This document shows positions 17,367 to 26,818 of a stretch of 64,000 nucleotides of DNA, piece after piece; the stretch's first letter is position 1; each line of letters opens with the position of its first letter. A model generated the notes under the pieces. It made no database searches, had not been told where the DNA came from, and worked only from the letters and a program-made list of their open reading frames with translations. Source of the DNA: Thalassomonas sp. RHCl1 (GTDB lineage: Bacteria; Pseudomonadota; Gammaproteobacteria; Enterobacterales; Alteromonadaceae); contig NZ_CANDNZ010000001.1 in assembly GCF_947387555.1 (NCBI RefSeq), positions 1,302,001 through 1,366,000 on the forward strand, read 5' to 3'. Made by a program: the position numbers and the translations under genes.

Positions 17367-17741
17367 ATGCCGTATACCTGTACCTGGGAAACCAGGGGGG
17401 TCTATATCAAGTTTAGTGGAGTTGTGACCTTAAATGAGGTTTGCGACAGCGACGATGCCATGTATGAAGATCCCCGTTTTGCTGAAATCGATTATTTTAT
17501 CTGGGATGCCGGTGACATTATCAGCCTTGCCCTGAGCGATACCCAGGTGGATATCACGGCGGTCAGGGACTTACGAGCCTCGTTGCAAAAAGACAGCTTA
17601 AAGTGTGCTTTTATTGCCAAAGAACCAAGGCTGGTCAAGCAGCTTGAGCAGTATTTGGAAAAATCACGGGCGCTGAAAATCTGCTGGCAAATGGCGTTAT
17701 TTAACGACATTAGCCGGGCGAGGCAATGGCTGTTGGAGTAA
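17367..17741 (+). CDS. STAS/SpoIIAA-like small protein
   Basis: A 124-residue protein with a strong ribosome site (GAGGGGG). The pattern YTCTWETRGVYIKFSGVVTLNEV...YEDPRFAEIDYFIWDAGDI...AVRDLRAS...CAFIAKEPRLVKQLEQYLE is that of single-domain SpoIIAA/STAS-like proteins: alternating strands and helices, a central strand ending in an acidic site, and a C-terminal helix. These proteins often act as anti-sigma antagonists or bind lipids and nucleotides. No partner kinase or sigma factor is nearby. It is probably cotranscribed with the 94-residue gene just upstream. Confidence 0.6.
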   Translation: MPYTCTWETRGVYIKFSGVVTLNEVCDSDDAMYEDPRFAEIDYFIWDAGDIISLALSDTQVDITAVRDLRASLQKDSLKCAFIAKEPRLVKQLEQYLEKSRALKICWQMALFNDISRARQWLLE

Positions 17742-17773
17742 GCTGCTTTCCCGAGATTAAGGATTGCTTTTCT

Positions 17774-19072
17774 TCATTGACCTTCATCCTTATTAAAATA
17801 TTCCCGGGTACCATGGGACATTACAGCTTCGCCGATCCTGCGCATTGCCACAGTGTAAGCGGCGCTGCGCAGGCTTCGTTTTTCGGACTTGGCCACTTGC
17901 CAGACCCGGGCAAAGGCGGTTTTCATTTGGTTTTCGAGTTTGCTTCTCACTTCCTCTAACGGCCAGAGATAACCGGCGCGGTTTTGCACCCATTCAAAAT
18001 AGCTGACGGTGACGCCGCCGGCATTGACCAGCACATCCGGTAAGATCTGTATGCCCCGCTCTTCAAGGCGGGCCTCTGCCTGGCTTTGTATCGGACCGTT
18101 GGCCACTTCAACTATGGTGCGGGCCCGGATGTTGTCGGCATTTTCGTTATTGATCACCCCCTCAAGCGCCGCCGGGATCAAGACATCGACATCCAGTGCC
18201 AGTAACTCTTCATTACTGATTTCGCTGTGCTCGATCAATTGGCACACCGACTGCTCGCAGTATACCGCGCGCATCTTACGGGACGATTGCTTTTCCTGCC
18301 ACAGGCTTTCGATGTCAAAACCCTGTTTCGAATAAACCCCGCCCTGGGAGTCGGAAATGGCGACAATGTTAAAGCCGTCCGCCTGCAATAGCCGGGATAC
18401 ATGATAAGCGGCATTGCCAAAGCCCTGCACCGCAACCCGGATATTTTCTGCCTGCCAGCCCTGTTTTTCTGCCAGTTCGCGGATGCACAGGTAGGCGCCG
18501 CGGCCGGTGGCTTCGTCCCGCCCCAGGCTGCCCCCCAGGTGTACCGGTTTTCCGGTGATCACCGCCGGGGCCCGCAAGCGGTTGATGGCCTCAAATTCGT
18601 CCATCATCCAGCCCATGATGCGGGCATTGGTGTAGACATCGGGGGCGGGTATATCGATATCCGGGCCGATAAAGTCCGCCATGGCCCTGACATAGGCCCG
18701 GGACAAGCGTTCGAGTTCCATCGGTGACAGCTCTTTTGGCTGTACCGAGACGCCGCCTTTGGCGCCGCCAAAGGGAATGCCGAGCAGGGCGCATTTGATG
18801 GTCATCCATAATCCCAGCGCCTGCACTTCCTCCGGGTTGACTTGGGGGTGATAACGAATGCCGCCCTTGGTCGGGCCAAGGACATTATTGTACTGGCAAC
18901 GGTAACCGGTGAAATAACGCAGGGCGCCGTTGTCCATTCTTACCGGTAACGAGGCCTGCAGCAAAGCCCTGGGGTACAATAAAGACGCGACCACTTCGCT
19001 GCTGACACCGGCATCCATACCTATGGCTTTAATCCGGGTTAAGGCATCGTCGAAGACGTTTGGGTTGCTCAT
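17774..19072 (-). CDS. Glu/Leu/Phe/Val dehydrogenase family (probable glutamate dehydrogenase)
   Basis: A 432-residue cytosolic enzyme, normal length for NAD-linked glutamate dehydrogenases. It should interconvert glutamate with 2-oxoglutarate and ammonia. Visible family marks are GPTKGGIRYHP (K69), the IKCALLGIPFGGAKGG stretch (K93, catalytic K105), IPAPDVYTN, TGKPVHLGGSLGRDEATG, and the Rossmann VAVQGFGNAA. K69 and K93 are both kept, favouring glutamate over branched-chain amino acids, although leucine or phenylalanine dehydrogenase cannot be excluded by eye. AAGGG lies 6 bp before the ATG. It is monocistronic and converges on the STAS-like gene with 32 bp between. Confidence 0.85.
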   Translation of the reverse strand: MSNPNVFDDALTRIKAIGMDAGVSSEVVASLLYPRALLQASLPVRMDNGALRYFTGYRCQYNNVLGPTKGGIRYHPQVNPEEVQALGLWMTIKCALLGIPFGGAKGGVSVQPKELSPMELERLSRAYVRAMADFIGPDIDIPAPDVYTNARIMGWMMDEFEAINRLRAPAVITGKPVHLGGSLGRDEATGRGAYLCIRELAEKQGWQAENIRVAVQGFGNAAYHVSRLLQADGFNIVAISDSQGGVYSKQGFDIESLWQEKQSSRKMRAVYCEQSVCQLIEHSEISNEELLALDVDVLIPAALEGVINNENADNIRARTIVEVANGPIQSQAEARLEERGIQILPDVLVNAGGVTVSYFEWVQNRAGYLWPLEEVRSKLENQMKTAFARVWQVAKSEKRSLRSAAYTVAMRRIGEAVMSHGTREYFNKDEGQ

Positions 19073-19260
19073 ATCAGCCCTTTTTCGATGTTGTTGCTGG
19101 CGGTGTCTTTATCTTAGTTGAGAAATGCATTTAGCGGTTGCCGGTTTTGCTATCACGGGCAAATTTTGTCGTGACTGGCTAAATAGCGATGGACGGCTTT
19201 GTTTAGCCCGGCGTTATTTCATCAATAATTCATCTTCAGATCATTATTTCGTAATATAAA

Positions 19261-19288
19261 TTGACAGCGCTGTCATTGCGATTATGAT
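19261..19288 (+). promoter_or_regulatory. Chitinase promoter with overlapping 14-bp palindromic operator
   Basis: TTGACA (19261-19266), a 16-bp spacer and TATGAT (19283-19288) make a near-consensus sigma-70 promoter. The perfect palindrome TGACAGCGCTGTCA (19262-19275), with central CG, overlies the -35 box. That form is typical of LacI-family operators, and several LacI-type regulators control GlcNAc/chitin use in Alteromonadales. The regulator gene is not in the window. Repression relieved by a chitin-derived sugar is inference. Confidence 0.75.
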
Positions 19289-19373
19289 TAAAGTTGCTGA
19301 ATTAACAACCAAAAAATATTGTCGGTGCCTGTCGGGAAAAGCAGGGCAGGGGATCGCCATCCTGTGATCTTAG

Positions 19374-19426
19374 CAGCAGGCTTAAGCCAACAGGATCAAG
19401 CAACAGGAATAAGCAAAAGGAATGAG
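19374..19426 (+). repeat. 13-bp tandem Shine-Dalgarno-like units before the chitinase ATG
   Basis: Units CAACAGGATCAAG (19388-19400), CAACAGGAATAAG (19401-19413) and CAAAAGGAATGAG (19414-19426) abut the start codon region; a weaker unit CAGCAGGCTTAAG starts at 19374. Each holds an AGG core, the last in proper position for ATG 19430. This is the same architecture as the 12-bp array at 3479-3526. Confidence 0.8.
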
Positions 19427-19429
19427 AAA

Positions 19430-20896
19430 ATGCAGACAACAAAGCACAGGGCCGTATATCCAGGGAGCCTGATTTTAATATTAATCATGTTTTTCACGGC
19501 AAGCCCGGCAGCAAATGGTAAAACCGCAGAGTTAACTTCATGGAAAGCAAACGCCGTTTATTTAGCCGGTGAGCAGGTGGTCTATGCTGCCGCCATATTT
19601 GAAGCCAGGTGGTGGACCCAGGGGGATGAACCCGATGCCGCGAACAGCGATGGCCCCTGGTTATTTATCGCCAATTGCCAGTCGGGACAAAGTGGTGCTT
19701 GTGATCCCACCAATCCGGGGGAGCCGGTTGAGCCGCCAAGCGGGCCGCAGCCCAATCCCGGCGGCGGTTATACCATGCTCAAAAGCGAGCTTGAGGCAGC
19801 AGAGGCGGCATTAACCAGCTCTGCGCAGTTTCTTGAAGTGAAAGCCTCGATTGAAACCCGATCTAACGCTGAGGTGGAGCTGATTCAAGCAGGTGCTGTC
19901 ACTAACCCGGAAAATGTTAAACGGGTGGAGCAGATCTTTTCCGAGCAGCAATGGCTTTATACTTTCCCGCAGCGCCATAGCGCCTATAGTTATGAGAAGT
20001 TTTTACAGGCCATAGGCAAATTTAAAGGCTTTTGTGCCGGTTACAGCGACGGGCGCAGCAGTGATGCGATCTGCCGTAAATCACTGGCGACTATGTTTGC
20101 CCACTTTACCCAGGAAACCGGGGGCCATGACGCTAACTCGCCGATAGAAGAGTGGCGCCAGGCGCTGGTGTATGTCCGTGAAGCCGGCTGTAATGAAAAT
20201 GACAGCAGCTGTTTATATAACGCCGAATGCTCCCCCGATACCTGGCAGGGACAGCAGTGGCCCTGCGGCACCCGTCCCGGCGGCGGTTATCAGAAGTATT
20301 ACGGTCGCGGCGCCAAGCAATTAAGCTACAACTATAATTACGGGCCGTTTTCCCAGGCCATGTACGGGGATGTGTCCGTGCTGTTGCAAAACCCTGAACT
20401 GGTGGCTGATAGCTGGTTAAATATTGCCTCGGCGGTGTTTTTCTATCTTTATCCGGCATCCCCGAAACCCAGTATGCTGCATGTGATTGACGGTACCTGG
20501 CAGCCCAACAGCCATGATCTCAGCCTCGGCATTCAGCCTGGGTTTGGCGCCACAACCAATATAATTAACGGCGGCATAGAATGCGGGCATGGTCATGAAA
20601 AGCCCCAGTCGTTAAACCGAATGGCCTATTACCGTGAACATGCCGCAGCCTTAGGCGTGCCGGTAGAGAGTACGGAAGTATTAGGTTGTGCCAATCAAAA
20701 AAGTTTTGATACCGACGGTGCTGGTGCGATGCAAATATACTGGGATCAGGACTGGGGCTATTACCCGGACATGCCGGAAGGCAAGTCTTTTGCCTGTAAG
20801 CTGGTGGGTTATCAAACCCGGCATTTTGCCCTGCAAGCGGGGGATTATCAAAAATGTGTCCAGCATTATTTTGATGTCGAGGTTATAGATAATTAA
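19430..20896 (+). CDS. Secreted GH19 chitinase with N-terminal chitin-binding module
   Basis: A 488-residue secreted enzyme; start 19430 has AAAAGGA 8 bp upstream and gives a signal peptide (LILILIMFFTASPAANG). Residues 36-80 (SWKANAVYLAGEQVVYAAAI, EARWWTQGDEP) are a CBM5/12-type chitin-binding module. A Pro/Gly-rich linker spans about 90-113. The GH19 domain follows: AHFTQETGG with probable catalytic acid E229, then YYGRGAKQLSYNYNYG and NIINGGIECG, the sequence core of the family. It should cleave chitin beta-1,4 links by inversion outside the cell. Cysteines fit disulfides. It sits alone, behind a strong promoter with a LacI-type palindrome. Confidence 0.92.
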   Translation: MQTTKHRAVYPGSLILILIMFFTASPAANGKTAELTSWKANAVYLAGEQVVYAAAIFEARWWTQGDEPDAANSDGPWLFIANCQSGQSGACDPTNPGEPVEPPSGPQPNPGGGYTMLKSELEAAEAALTSSAQFLEVKASIETRSNAEVELIQAGAVTNPENVKRVEQIFSEQQWLYTFPQRHSAYSYEKFLQAIGKFKGFCAGYSDGRSSDAICRKSLATMFAHFTQETGGHDANSPIEEWRQALVYVREAGCNENDSSCLYNAECSPDTWQGQQWPCGTRPGGGYQKYYGRGAKQLSYNYNYGPFSQAMYGDVSVLLQNPELVADSWLNIASAVFFYLYPASPKPSMLHVIDGTWQPNSHDLSLGIQPGFGATTNIINGGIECGHGHEKPQSLNRMAYYREHAAALGVPVESTEVLGCANQKSFDTDGAGAMQIYWDQDWGYYPDMPEGKSFACKLVGYQTRHFALQAGDYQKCVQHYFDVEVIDN

Positions 20897-21066
20897 TTTT
20901 TACTGCTGCTGAGCTTGTTACTTCTTTATATAAGCTCGGCCCGGGTTTGTCCCTTGATGTTATTACTGAGGTTTTTACTATATTTTTCAAGTGTTTTGTA
21001 TTAGCCTCTAACGAGCTGTTTTAACTGCACTGTTAATAAAAAGTAATAACATCAAGGATGCCAAAA

Positions 21067-22200
21067 ATGGTTAAAAAACTCACGGGGTTAGCTGCCCTGA
21101 CGCTACTGCTCAGCGCTTGTAGCACCACTTCAACCACTGCGAACAATACCTTAGATCCGGCGCTTACCAAGAATCCCCGTGATTTGGCGATGTTCACCGC
21201 CGAAAATAAACAATGTTATGACCGCAGTACAGAGTCTTACAGCTTTGTCATTGATGCCCATAATCATTTTCGCCCCTTCGGCGGCCATGCGATCCCCATG
21301 CATGAACTTGATGATTATTTTCGTCGTTTAGGTGTGCTGTTTGTCAATGTTTATGGCATCGGCCAGACCTTACCGGTAGATTCATCCTGTGATTATTATC
21401 TTGATTGTCCCGACACCCTGGTTATCCCCAGCATAAAAAATGATTTCCGCAATGCCTCCAATTATATGGAGTTTCCGCCTGATGGTTTGCACTTAACCTT
21501 GTCGATGAGTTTTCCCAACCTGGCCGAGCCGCAATGGATCAAGCCGCAAATGCTGCAGCTGAACCAGGAATACCCGGACAAGTTTAAATGGATGGGGGAA
21601 GTGAACTTGGTCAAGCAGGCACTGTTTCAAAATGGCCATAAGGCCACGCCGATAGAAGCCATTCCCAGATGGGCGGATTTTATGGCAAAACTTCGTGAAG
21701 ATAAGATGCCGGTGGCCATTCACTCCGATTTGGGCAATGACAACGAAGGAGAAAACTACAAGTACCTGCCATTGATGGATAAGGTGCTGGAGTTATATCC
21801 CGACAATAAAATTATCTGGGTGCATATGGGACTGTCCGCCGAGTTGAAAGCGGCGGATCCGGTCAAGCATATTGCGGTGATGAAAGAGCGCTTGGATAAA
21901 TACCCCAATTTGATGCTGGATATTTCCTGGCGGGTGATTTACGACAACTACTTTATCAAACCTGAAATTCGTGCTCAGTATGTTGATTTCTTCAACGCAT
22001 ACTCCACCCGGATTTTGCCCGGCACCGACTTTGTCGCGTCACGTAAAAAAGACTTCCTGGTATATGCCCAGGAGGTTGAAGTGACCAGCCGCATCAATCT
22101 CTACCTTGATGACAATGCCTTTAGAAATATTGCCCTGGGAGAGAACTATTTCCGGTTGATGGGCATGGATAAGTATCAGGCGCCGCAGATTTGCCGTTAG
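21067..22200 (+). CDS. Amidohydrolase-related lipoprotein
   Basis: A 377-residue protein. AAGG (21054-21057) favours ATG 21067 over ATG 21058. The N-terminus is a lipoprotein signal (LAALTLLLSAC), so the protein is likely membrane-anchored in the periplasm. The mature part has amidohydrolase (metal-dependent TIM barrel) marks: VIDAHNHF near residue 65 (H-x-H), MGEVNL, PVAIHSDLGND and KIIWVHMGLS, then LPGTDFV with a late Asp. These are the usual metal ligands for an amidohydrolase-2-type hydrolase or decarboxylase. The substrate is unknown. The following gene is a TorT-like binding protein; a shared role is possible but not shown. Confidence 0.75.
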   Translation: MVKKLTGLAALTLLLSACSTTSTTANNTLDPALTKNPRDLAMFTAENKQCYDRSTESYSFVIDAHNHFRPFGGHAIPMHELDDYFRRLGVLFVNVYGIGQTLPVDSSCDYYLDCPDTLVIPSIKNDFRNASNYMEFPPDGLHLTLSMSFPNLAEPQWIKPQMLQLNQEYPDKFKWMGEVNLVKQALFQNGHKATPIEAIPRWADFMAKLREDKMPVAIHSDLGNDNEGENYKYLPLMDKVLELYPDNKIIWVHMGLSAELKAADPVKHIAVMKERLDKYPNLMLDISWRVIYDNYFIKPEIRAQYVDFFNAYSTRILPGTDFVASRKKDFLVYAQEVEVTSRINLYLDDNAFRNIALGENYFRLMGMDKYQAPQICR

Positions 22201-22205
22201 CGGCT

Positions 22206-22238
22206 AGCCGCCTTTTTGGGTAAGGGCGGGGCTTTTTC
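22206..22238 (+). terminator. Possible terminator after the amidohydrolase-like gene
   Basis: AGCCGCC pairs imperfectly with GGCGGGGCT, followed by TTTTT, starting 6 bp after the stop codon. The stem is short with a bulge, so the call is tentative. Confidence 0.5.
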
Positions 22239-22248
22239 AGTAAAGTCC

Positions 22249-22296
22249 TGCACGCTCACCGGTTTTCTTTTATTTGCAGGGAAGCCGGTGAGTGCA
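22249..22296. repeat. Inverted repeat upstream of the TorT-like gene
   Basis: TGCACGCTCACCGG (22249-22262) and CCGGTGAGTGCA (22285-22296) form a 12-pair stem with a two-base bulge around a 22-base loop. No T-run follows the right arm, so it is more likely regulatory than a terminator. Confidence 0.55.
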
Positions 22297-22406
22297 AAGA
22301 CTTGTTTACCATGCGTTATATTCATTCGGTCTGGAGAACGGCACTGTCTTGGATAGATGTGGTAAATACTTCCTGCTATCATTCCATCGGAAAAACTGAA
22401 AACTTG

Positions 22407-23519
22407 ATGAAAAGTTGTGGATCTATCATGAATCTCGCAAAAGCACTTTTAGTGGCGGCTATGCTGACTGCAAACCTGTTGACGGCCTGCCTGAGCAACG
22501 CATCGGCCTCCGATTGGTACCCGCTCCGTGTCCAGGTATGGGACCAGCCATTTGTCAGGGAGAGCACCCGCAAAGAGGTGGATTATATCCCGCTGCAAAA
22601 AGCGGAGAAAAAGTGGAAAATCTGCGTCTCTTTCCCCCATGTCAAAGACTCTTTCTGGCTGGCGGTGGATTATGGCGTCGCCGAAGAATCTGAAAGGCTA
22701 GGCATTGAAATGGAGTTATTCGAAGCCGGTGGTTTTAACAATCTCGATATCCAGATACAGCAAATCCGCGATTGTGTCGCCAACAAGGCCGACGGCGTGG
22801 TCATTGGCGCCATTTCCACCGACGGTTTGAACCCTTTGGTCGCTGAGCTGAAAAAGCAAAATATTCCGGTAATAGATTTAGTCAACGGTATCAGCTCACC
22901 CGACATTACCGCCAAGTCGTCCTACTCCCATAAGGACATGGGTTATATGGTCGGAGACTTTATTGCCCGCTCACAAAAAGAGGCGGGTAATACCGAGCCG
23001 GTTAATGTTGCCTGGCTGCCCGGGCCCAAGGGCGCCGGTTGGGTCGATTACAGCAATGAGGGCTTTGAAGTGGCGGTAAAAGAAAACCCGGATATTAATG
23101 TTTTGACGGTAAAATACGGCGATACCGGCAAAAGGGTTCAAAGAAAGCTGCTCAAAGAAGTACTGGCAGAGGACCTGGCGCTTGATTATATCGCCGGGAC
23201 TGCGGTAACCGCAGAAGTGGCTATTTCCATGTTACGTAAGAAAAAACTGGATAAAAAAGTCAAGCTGGTAACCCAATATTTTAATCCCGGGGTTTATGCC
23301 GGGATCAAGCGCGGAAAAATTGCCGCCGCGGTCTCCCTGTCATCGGTGATCCAGGGGCGCATTGCCATTGATCAAATTGTCCGCATTCTTGAAGGCAAGC
23401 AGTACTATAAACATGTCGGCGTGAAACTCAATGTCGTGCACAGCGGCAATTTAAGAACCTTCGACCGGGCCAGCACCTTAGCCCCCAACGGCTTTCGCAC
23501 GGTGTATTCTGTCAATTAA
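22407..23519 (+). CDS. torT: TorT-like periplasmic binding protein
   Basis: A 370-residue protein from ATG 22407 (ATG 22428 is the alternative; neither has a good ribosome site). After a signal segment (LAKALLVAAMLTANLLTACLS; possible lipobox LLTAC) comes the TorT pattern: SDWYPLRVQVWD, KWKICVSFPHVKDSFWLAVDYG, IQQIRDCVANKADGVVIGAIS, and later WLPGPKGAGW. In the Tor system TorT is a sugar-binding-protein fold that senses TMAO and controls the TorS kinase in the periplasm. The next gene, 41 bp on, is a hybrid histidine kinase, matching that logic. No torR or torCA is seen, and the kinase is CHASE-type, so the ligand may differ. Confidence 0.8.
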   Translation: MKSCGSIMNLAKALLVAAMLTANLLTACLSNASASDWYPLRVQVWDQPFVRESTRKEVDYIPLQKAEKKWKICVSFPHVKDSFWLAVDYGVAEESERLGIEMELFEAGGFNNLDIQIQQIRDCVANKADGVVIGAISTDGLNPLVAELKKQNIPVIDLVNGISSPDITAKSSYSHKDMGYMVGDFIARSQKEAGNTEPVNVAWLPGPKGAGWVDYSNEGFEVAVKENPDINVLTVKYGDTGKRVQRKLLKEVLAEDLALDYIAGTAVTAEVAISMLRKKKLDKKVKLVTQYFNPGVYAGIKRGKIAAAVSLSSVIQGRIAIDQIVRILEGKQYYKHVGVKLNVVHSGNLRTFDRASTLAPNGFRTVYSVN

Positions 23520-23560
23520 CCGCTGTATATGTTAGCAATTATTCCCTGGAGAAGTAGCCT

Positions 23561-26500
23561 GTGAAACCTGTCCAATTACTTATCGTTATCACCATACTGT
23601 TAGGCGGCATCGCTACCTCGTACCAGGTGCATAACAGCATTCAGGCGAAAGCCGAAGCCGCCTGGCTTGAGCGGGCGGCGCAGGACGCCAAAAGTATTTC
23701 TGATATCGGCCAGTTTTGGGTGTCCCACTTTGTCGGGCCAATGCGGGGTTTTGCCAACCTGTTTTTAAGTTCGGCCCAGGTGACCGAAGACGAGATGATG
23801 GACAGTTACGAGTTCTTCAGCGGCTCGGAGTCGGGAATGCCGCTGCTTAATGCCGCCTTTGTCGATTTTTCGTCGGCAAATACCGATGAGCAAAAGTTTA
23901 TTATCAGTTTAAGCAGCGAAGAGTCAGGCATTTTGGAAGTGGGCTCGAACCTTATCAATTTGCCGCAGGCAAAACTGCCGATCTTAACGGCAATAAACTA
24001 CCCGGGGGAGGTGGTGTTGGGGTCGCCGTTTGAAGATGAATACGGCACGAAATTCAGCCTGGCCGCCTTATACATTGAAACCGACAGCATCCGCGGCGTG
24101 GTGGTGTCCATGCCGGATATTACCGACTTCGCGCAAAGCCTGGAGGCGGTGCATGCCCCGAAAGGGTTAAATTTTGAATTAATGGGCAACTGGCGTTTAG
24201 ATAACGGCAAGACTATAGAAAAATTACTCTACCAGCCGGAAAATCGCCAGCAGCAGGTAGTGAAGACCTTTCCGGTGAAAGTGATGGTGGGGAAATTCAT
24301 GTGGATCTTTAACTGGCGTGTTTTTCCCGATTATGAAGGCGGTACCGAAACCCGGCTGGCACTGTCTATTTTAGTGGGCGGCAGCGCCTTTAGTTTGATG
24401 ATCTCGATTTTTATCGCCTTTTTGTTCAAGCAAAACTCCTCGGTGCAAAAACTGGTGGAAGAGCGTACCTCAGAGCTTCAGGATGCCCTTGAACAGGCGG
24501 ATATGGCCAGCCAGGCAAAAAGTGATTTCCTCGCCAATATGAGCCATGAAATACGCACGCCGATGAATGCCATCATCGGCTTGTCCTATCTGGCGCTGAA
24601 AACCCAGCTGACCCCGCCGCAGCGGGATTATCTCTCGAAAATCAGCTCTTCATCGCAGGCATTGCTGCGCATTATCAACGACATCCTGGATTTTTCCAAA
24701 ATCGAAGCCGGTAAACTGCATATGGAAAAGGTGTCGTTTGACTTAAATGAAGTGCTGATGGATTTATCCAACCTCATTGTTACCGGCGCCAAGGCCAAAG
24801 GCACGGAAATTACCATTTCCTGTCCCCACGATATTCCCTGCAACCTGATTGGCGATCCCCTGCGTTTGGGGCAAATCCTGCTTAACCTGGCCAGCAATGC
24901 GGTCAAGTTTACCGAAGACGGTGAGATTGCCATTTCTGTTTCCTGTGACAGCGAGGATGAAAAAGAAGCGACTTTGACCTTTTTCGTCAAAGACACAGGG
25001 ATCGGCATGACCAAAGCACAAAAAGACAAGCTGTTCCAGTCATTCACCCAGGCAGATACCTCCACCACACGTAAATATGGCGGCACCGGCCTGGGCTTAA
25101 CCATTTCCAAACAACTGGTGGAACTGATGGGCGGGGAGATCTGGGGGGAAAGTGAACCCGGTGTCGGCAGCACCTTTTTCTTTCGGGTGAAATTTGCCTT
25201 AGATCCCAACCGCGATGCCCATTATATTCCCAGCGACGATACCCTTAAAGGCAAACGGGTGTTGATTGTCGACGACAATGCCACCGCGCTGGAAAGCCTG
25301 ACGGAAATTCTCCAGTCGCTGGACTTTGACGTGTATGCGGTCTCTTCCGGCGAAGCGGCGCTGGAAGAAATTCGCCGGGTGGAGATTACTCCCAACTGCA
25401 AACCCTACGATATTATCTTTATGGACTGGCATATGCCGGGACTTGACGGCGTGGAAACCTCAAGGCTGATCAAGGCACAGACTAAGGACAGCAATCCGCC
25501 TATTATCATTATGGTGACGGGGTTTGACGGTTTTGATGTGCTCAAAGAAGGCAAAGATGCCCTTGACGGCTATCTGCAAAAACCGGTGAATTTAACCGCC
25601 ATGTTTAATATGATCGCCTCTAAAATTGGCAGCTGCGAGCAGCTGAGCGAAATACGGGAAAACCAGCTAAGGCAACAATCGCAAGACATCAATTTAAAAG
25701 GCCTCAAGTTACTGCTGGCCGAAGATAATGTCATCAACCAGCAGGTTGCCCGGGAATTGCTTGAAGGTAAAGGCATTGACTTAACCATAGTCAGCAACGG
25801 ACTTGAAGCCGTTGATGCGGTGAAAGACGCCAATAGCAAGGATGAGATGTTTGACCTGATACTGATGGATATTCAAATGCCGGTGATGGACGGTTACCAG
25901 GCCACAGATAACATCAGGAAACATTCGGGGCGTGACCAGCTGCCGATCATTGCCATGACCGCCCATGCGCTGGTGGGAGAAAAGGAAAAGTCCTTGATGA
26001 ATGGCATGAATGATCATATAACTAAACCTATCGATCCGGACATTCTTTTTTCAGCGGTTGCCAAATGGACAACGCCCGATGATCATACGCCGGCTGAGCT
26101 TAAGGAAAAGGCTGAGGGGCACTTGTGTGAGCAGGCATTGGAAGATAAACCGGTGAAAGACCACCACGACTTACCACAGCTGCCCGGCATAGTGCTGGAG
26201 CGCGCGTTGATCTCGGTCAATGGTAACCAGGCCTTGCTGAGCAAATTGTTGACAGAATTTTATCAGGACTACCAAAGTGCAGGTGAAGATATCACCCAGG
26301 CGCTTGTGTCCGGCGGTCAGGACTTTGTTGCCCGCAAGCTGCATACCATTAAAGGCGCGGGGGGCACGTTAGGGGCCATGGCGTTAAGTGATGCGGCGCA
26401 GGCGCTGGAAGTCGAGGTCTTGTCCGGGGAAAGGGAGCCTTCGGGGCTGAAAACCTTTATCGGTGAATTTGATCAGGTGATGTCAGGTTTAGCCGCCTTT

Positions 26501-26797
26501 GTTGCACCCGAACCGGCTGTTGAATCTGTTGCTGATACAGCAGAAGCTGCAGTGGTGCAGGGCGATGAAGAAGTGGATGCTGAGCAGGTAGCAGCAAAAC
26601 TTCAGGAGCTTAAAACCTTGCTGGAGTCAGGCAGTAGCGATGCCGGAGATGCCTTGCTGGGCTTGAAATATTTACTCAGTGATGAGGATGCTGCGGTTAT
26701 GGATGATTTGTCGGAACTTGTCAAAGACTATGAATTTGATGAGGCTATTGAAGCGCTTGACCAGGTAGAACAGGCGCTGACCATACTAAAAGAATAA
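23561..26797 (+). CDS. Hybrid histidine kinase: CHASE-like sensor, HisKA, HATPase, two REC, Hpt
   Basis: A 1078-residue inner-membrane sensor starting with GTG after GGAGA. TM1 is at about 4-20. The periplasmic part 25-265 contains [20 protein letters not shown] and [13 protein letters not shown], a CHASE-like pattern. TM2 is at about 268-290. HisKA carries H329 ([11 protein letters not shown]). HATPase boxes include DTGIGM and GGTGLGL. REC1 has D622 ([11 protein letters not shown]) and REC2 has D770 ([11 protein letters not shown]). The C-terminal Hpt has H928 ([13 protein letters not shown]). All phosphorelay residues are present. The TorT-like gene upstream probably supplies the ligand signal; the REC-GGDEF protein downstream is the likely output. 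There is no HAMP, unlike TorS. Confidence 0.9.
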   Translation: MKPVQLLIVITILLGGIATSYQVHNSIQAKAEAAWLERAAQDAKSISDIGQFWVSHFVGPMRGFANLFLSSAQVTEDEMMDSYEFFSGSESGMPLLNAAFVDFSSANTDEQKFIISLSSEESGILEVGSNLINLPQAKLPILTAINYPGEVVLGSPFEDEYGTKFSLAALYIETDSIRGVVVSMPDITDFAQSLEAVHAPKGLNFELMGNWRLDNGKTIEKLLYQPENRQQQVVKTFPVKVMVGKFMWIFNWRVFPDYEGGTETRLALSILVGGSAFSLMISIFIAFLFKQNSSVQKLVEERTSELQDALEQADMASQAKSDFLANMSHEIRTPMNAIIGLSYLALKTQLTPPQRDYLSKISSSSQALLRIINDILDFSKIEAGKLHMEKVSFDLNEVLMDLSNLIVTGAKAKGTEITISCPHDIPCNLIGDPLRLGQILLNLASNAVKFTEDGEIAISVSCDSEDEKEATLTFFVKDTGIGMTKAQKDKLFQSFTQADTSTTRKYGGTGLGLTISKQLVELMGGEIWGESEPGVGSTFFFRVKFALDPNRDAHYIPSDDTLKGKRVLIVDDNATALESLTEILQSLDFDVYAVSSGEAALEEIRRVEITPNCKPYDIIFMDWHMPGLDGVETSRLIKAQTKDSNPPIIIMVTGFDGFDVLKEGKDALDGYLQKPVNLTAMFNMIASKIGSCEQLSEIRENQLRQQSQDINLKGLKLLLAEDNVINQQVARELLEGKGIDLTIVSNGLEAVDAVKDANSKDEMFDLILMDIQMPVMDGYQATDNIRKHSGRDQLPIIAMTAHALVGEKEKSLMNGMNDHITKPIDPDILFSAVAKWTTPDDHTPAELKEKAEGHLCEQALEDKPVKDHHDLPQLPGIVLERALISVNGNQALLSKLLTEFYQDYQSAGEDITQALVSGGQDFVARKLHTIKGAGGTLGAMALSDAAQALEVEVLSGEREPSGLKTFIGEFDQVMSGLAAFVAPEPAVESVADTAEAAVVQGDEEVDAEQVAAKLQELKTLLESGSSDAGDALLGLKYLLSDEDAAVMDDLSELVKDYEFDEAIEALDQVEQALTILKE

Positions 26798-26818
26798 TAA
26801 CAACGCTGACCTATCTTG

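Larger units (their letters stand above)
19073..19429. other. Divergent intergenic region, glutamate dehydrogenase / chitinase
   Basis: This 357-bp region separates the divergent dehydrogenase and chitinase genes. It holds the chitinase promoter with a palindromic operator (19261-19288) and the 13-bp tandem units just before the chitinase ATG. No hidden gene was found; the upstream extension of the chitinase frame lacks a ribosome site. Confidence 0.7.

Noticed and set aside
2-17741. Prophage or T6SS reading of the tail-like cluster
   Set aside because: No capsid, portal, terminase, integrase or lysis gene, and no TssJLM or Hcp-type gene is visible; gp25, J-type and DUF6519/DUF4157 genes together fit eCIS better. 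Only part of the cluster is in the window, so this is not final.
23561-26797. Calling the kinase TorS
   Set aside because: The sensor region is CHASE-like, HAMP is missing and two REC domains are present; torR and torCA are absent.
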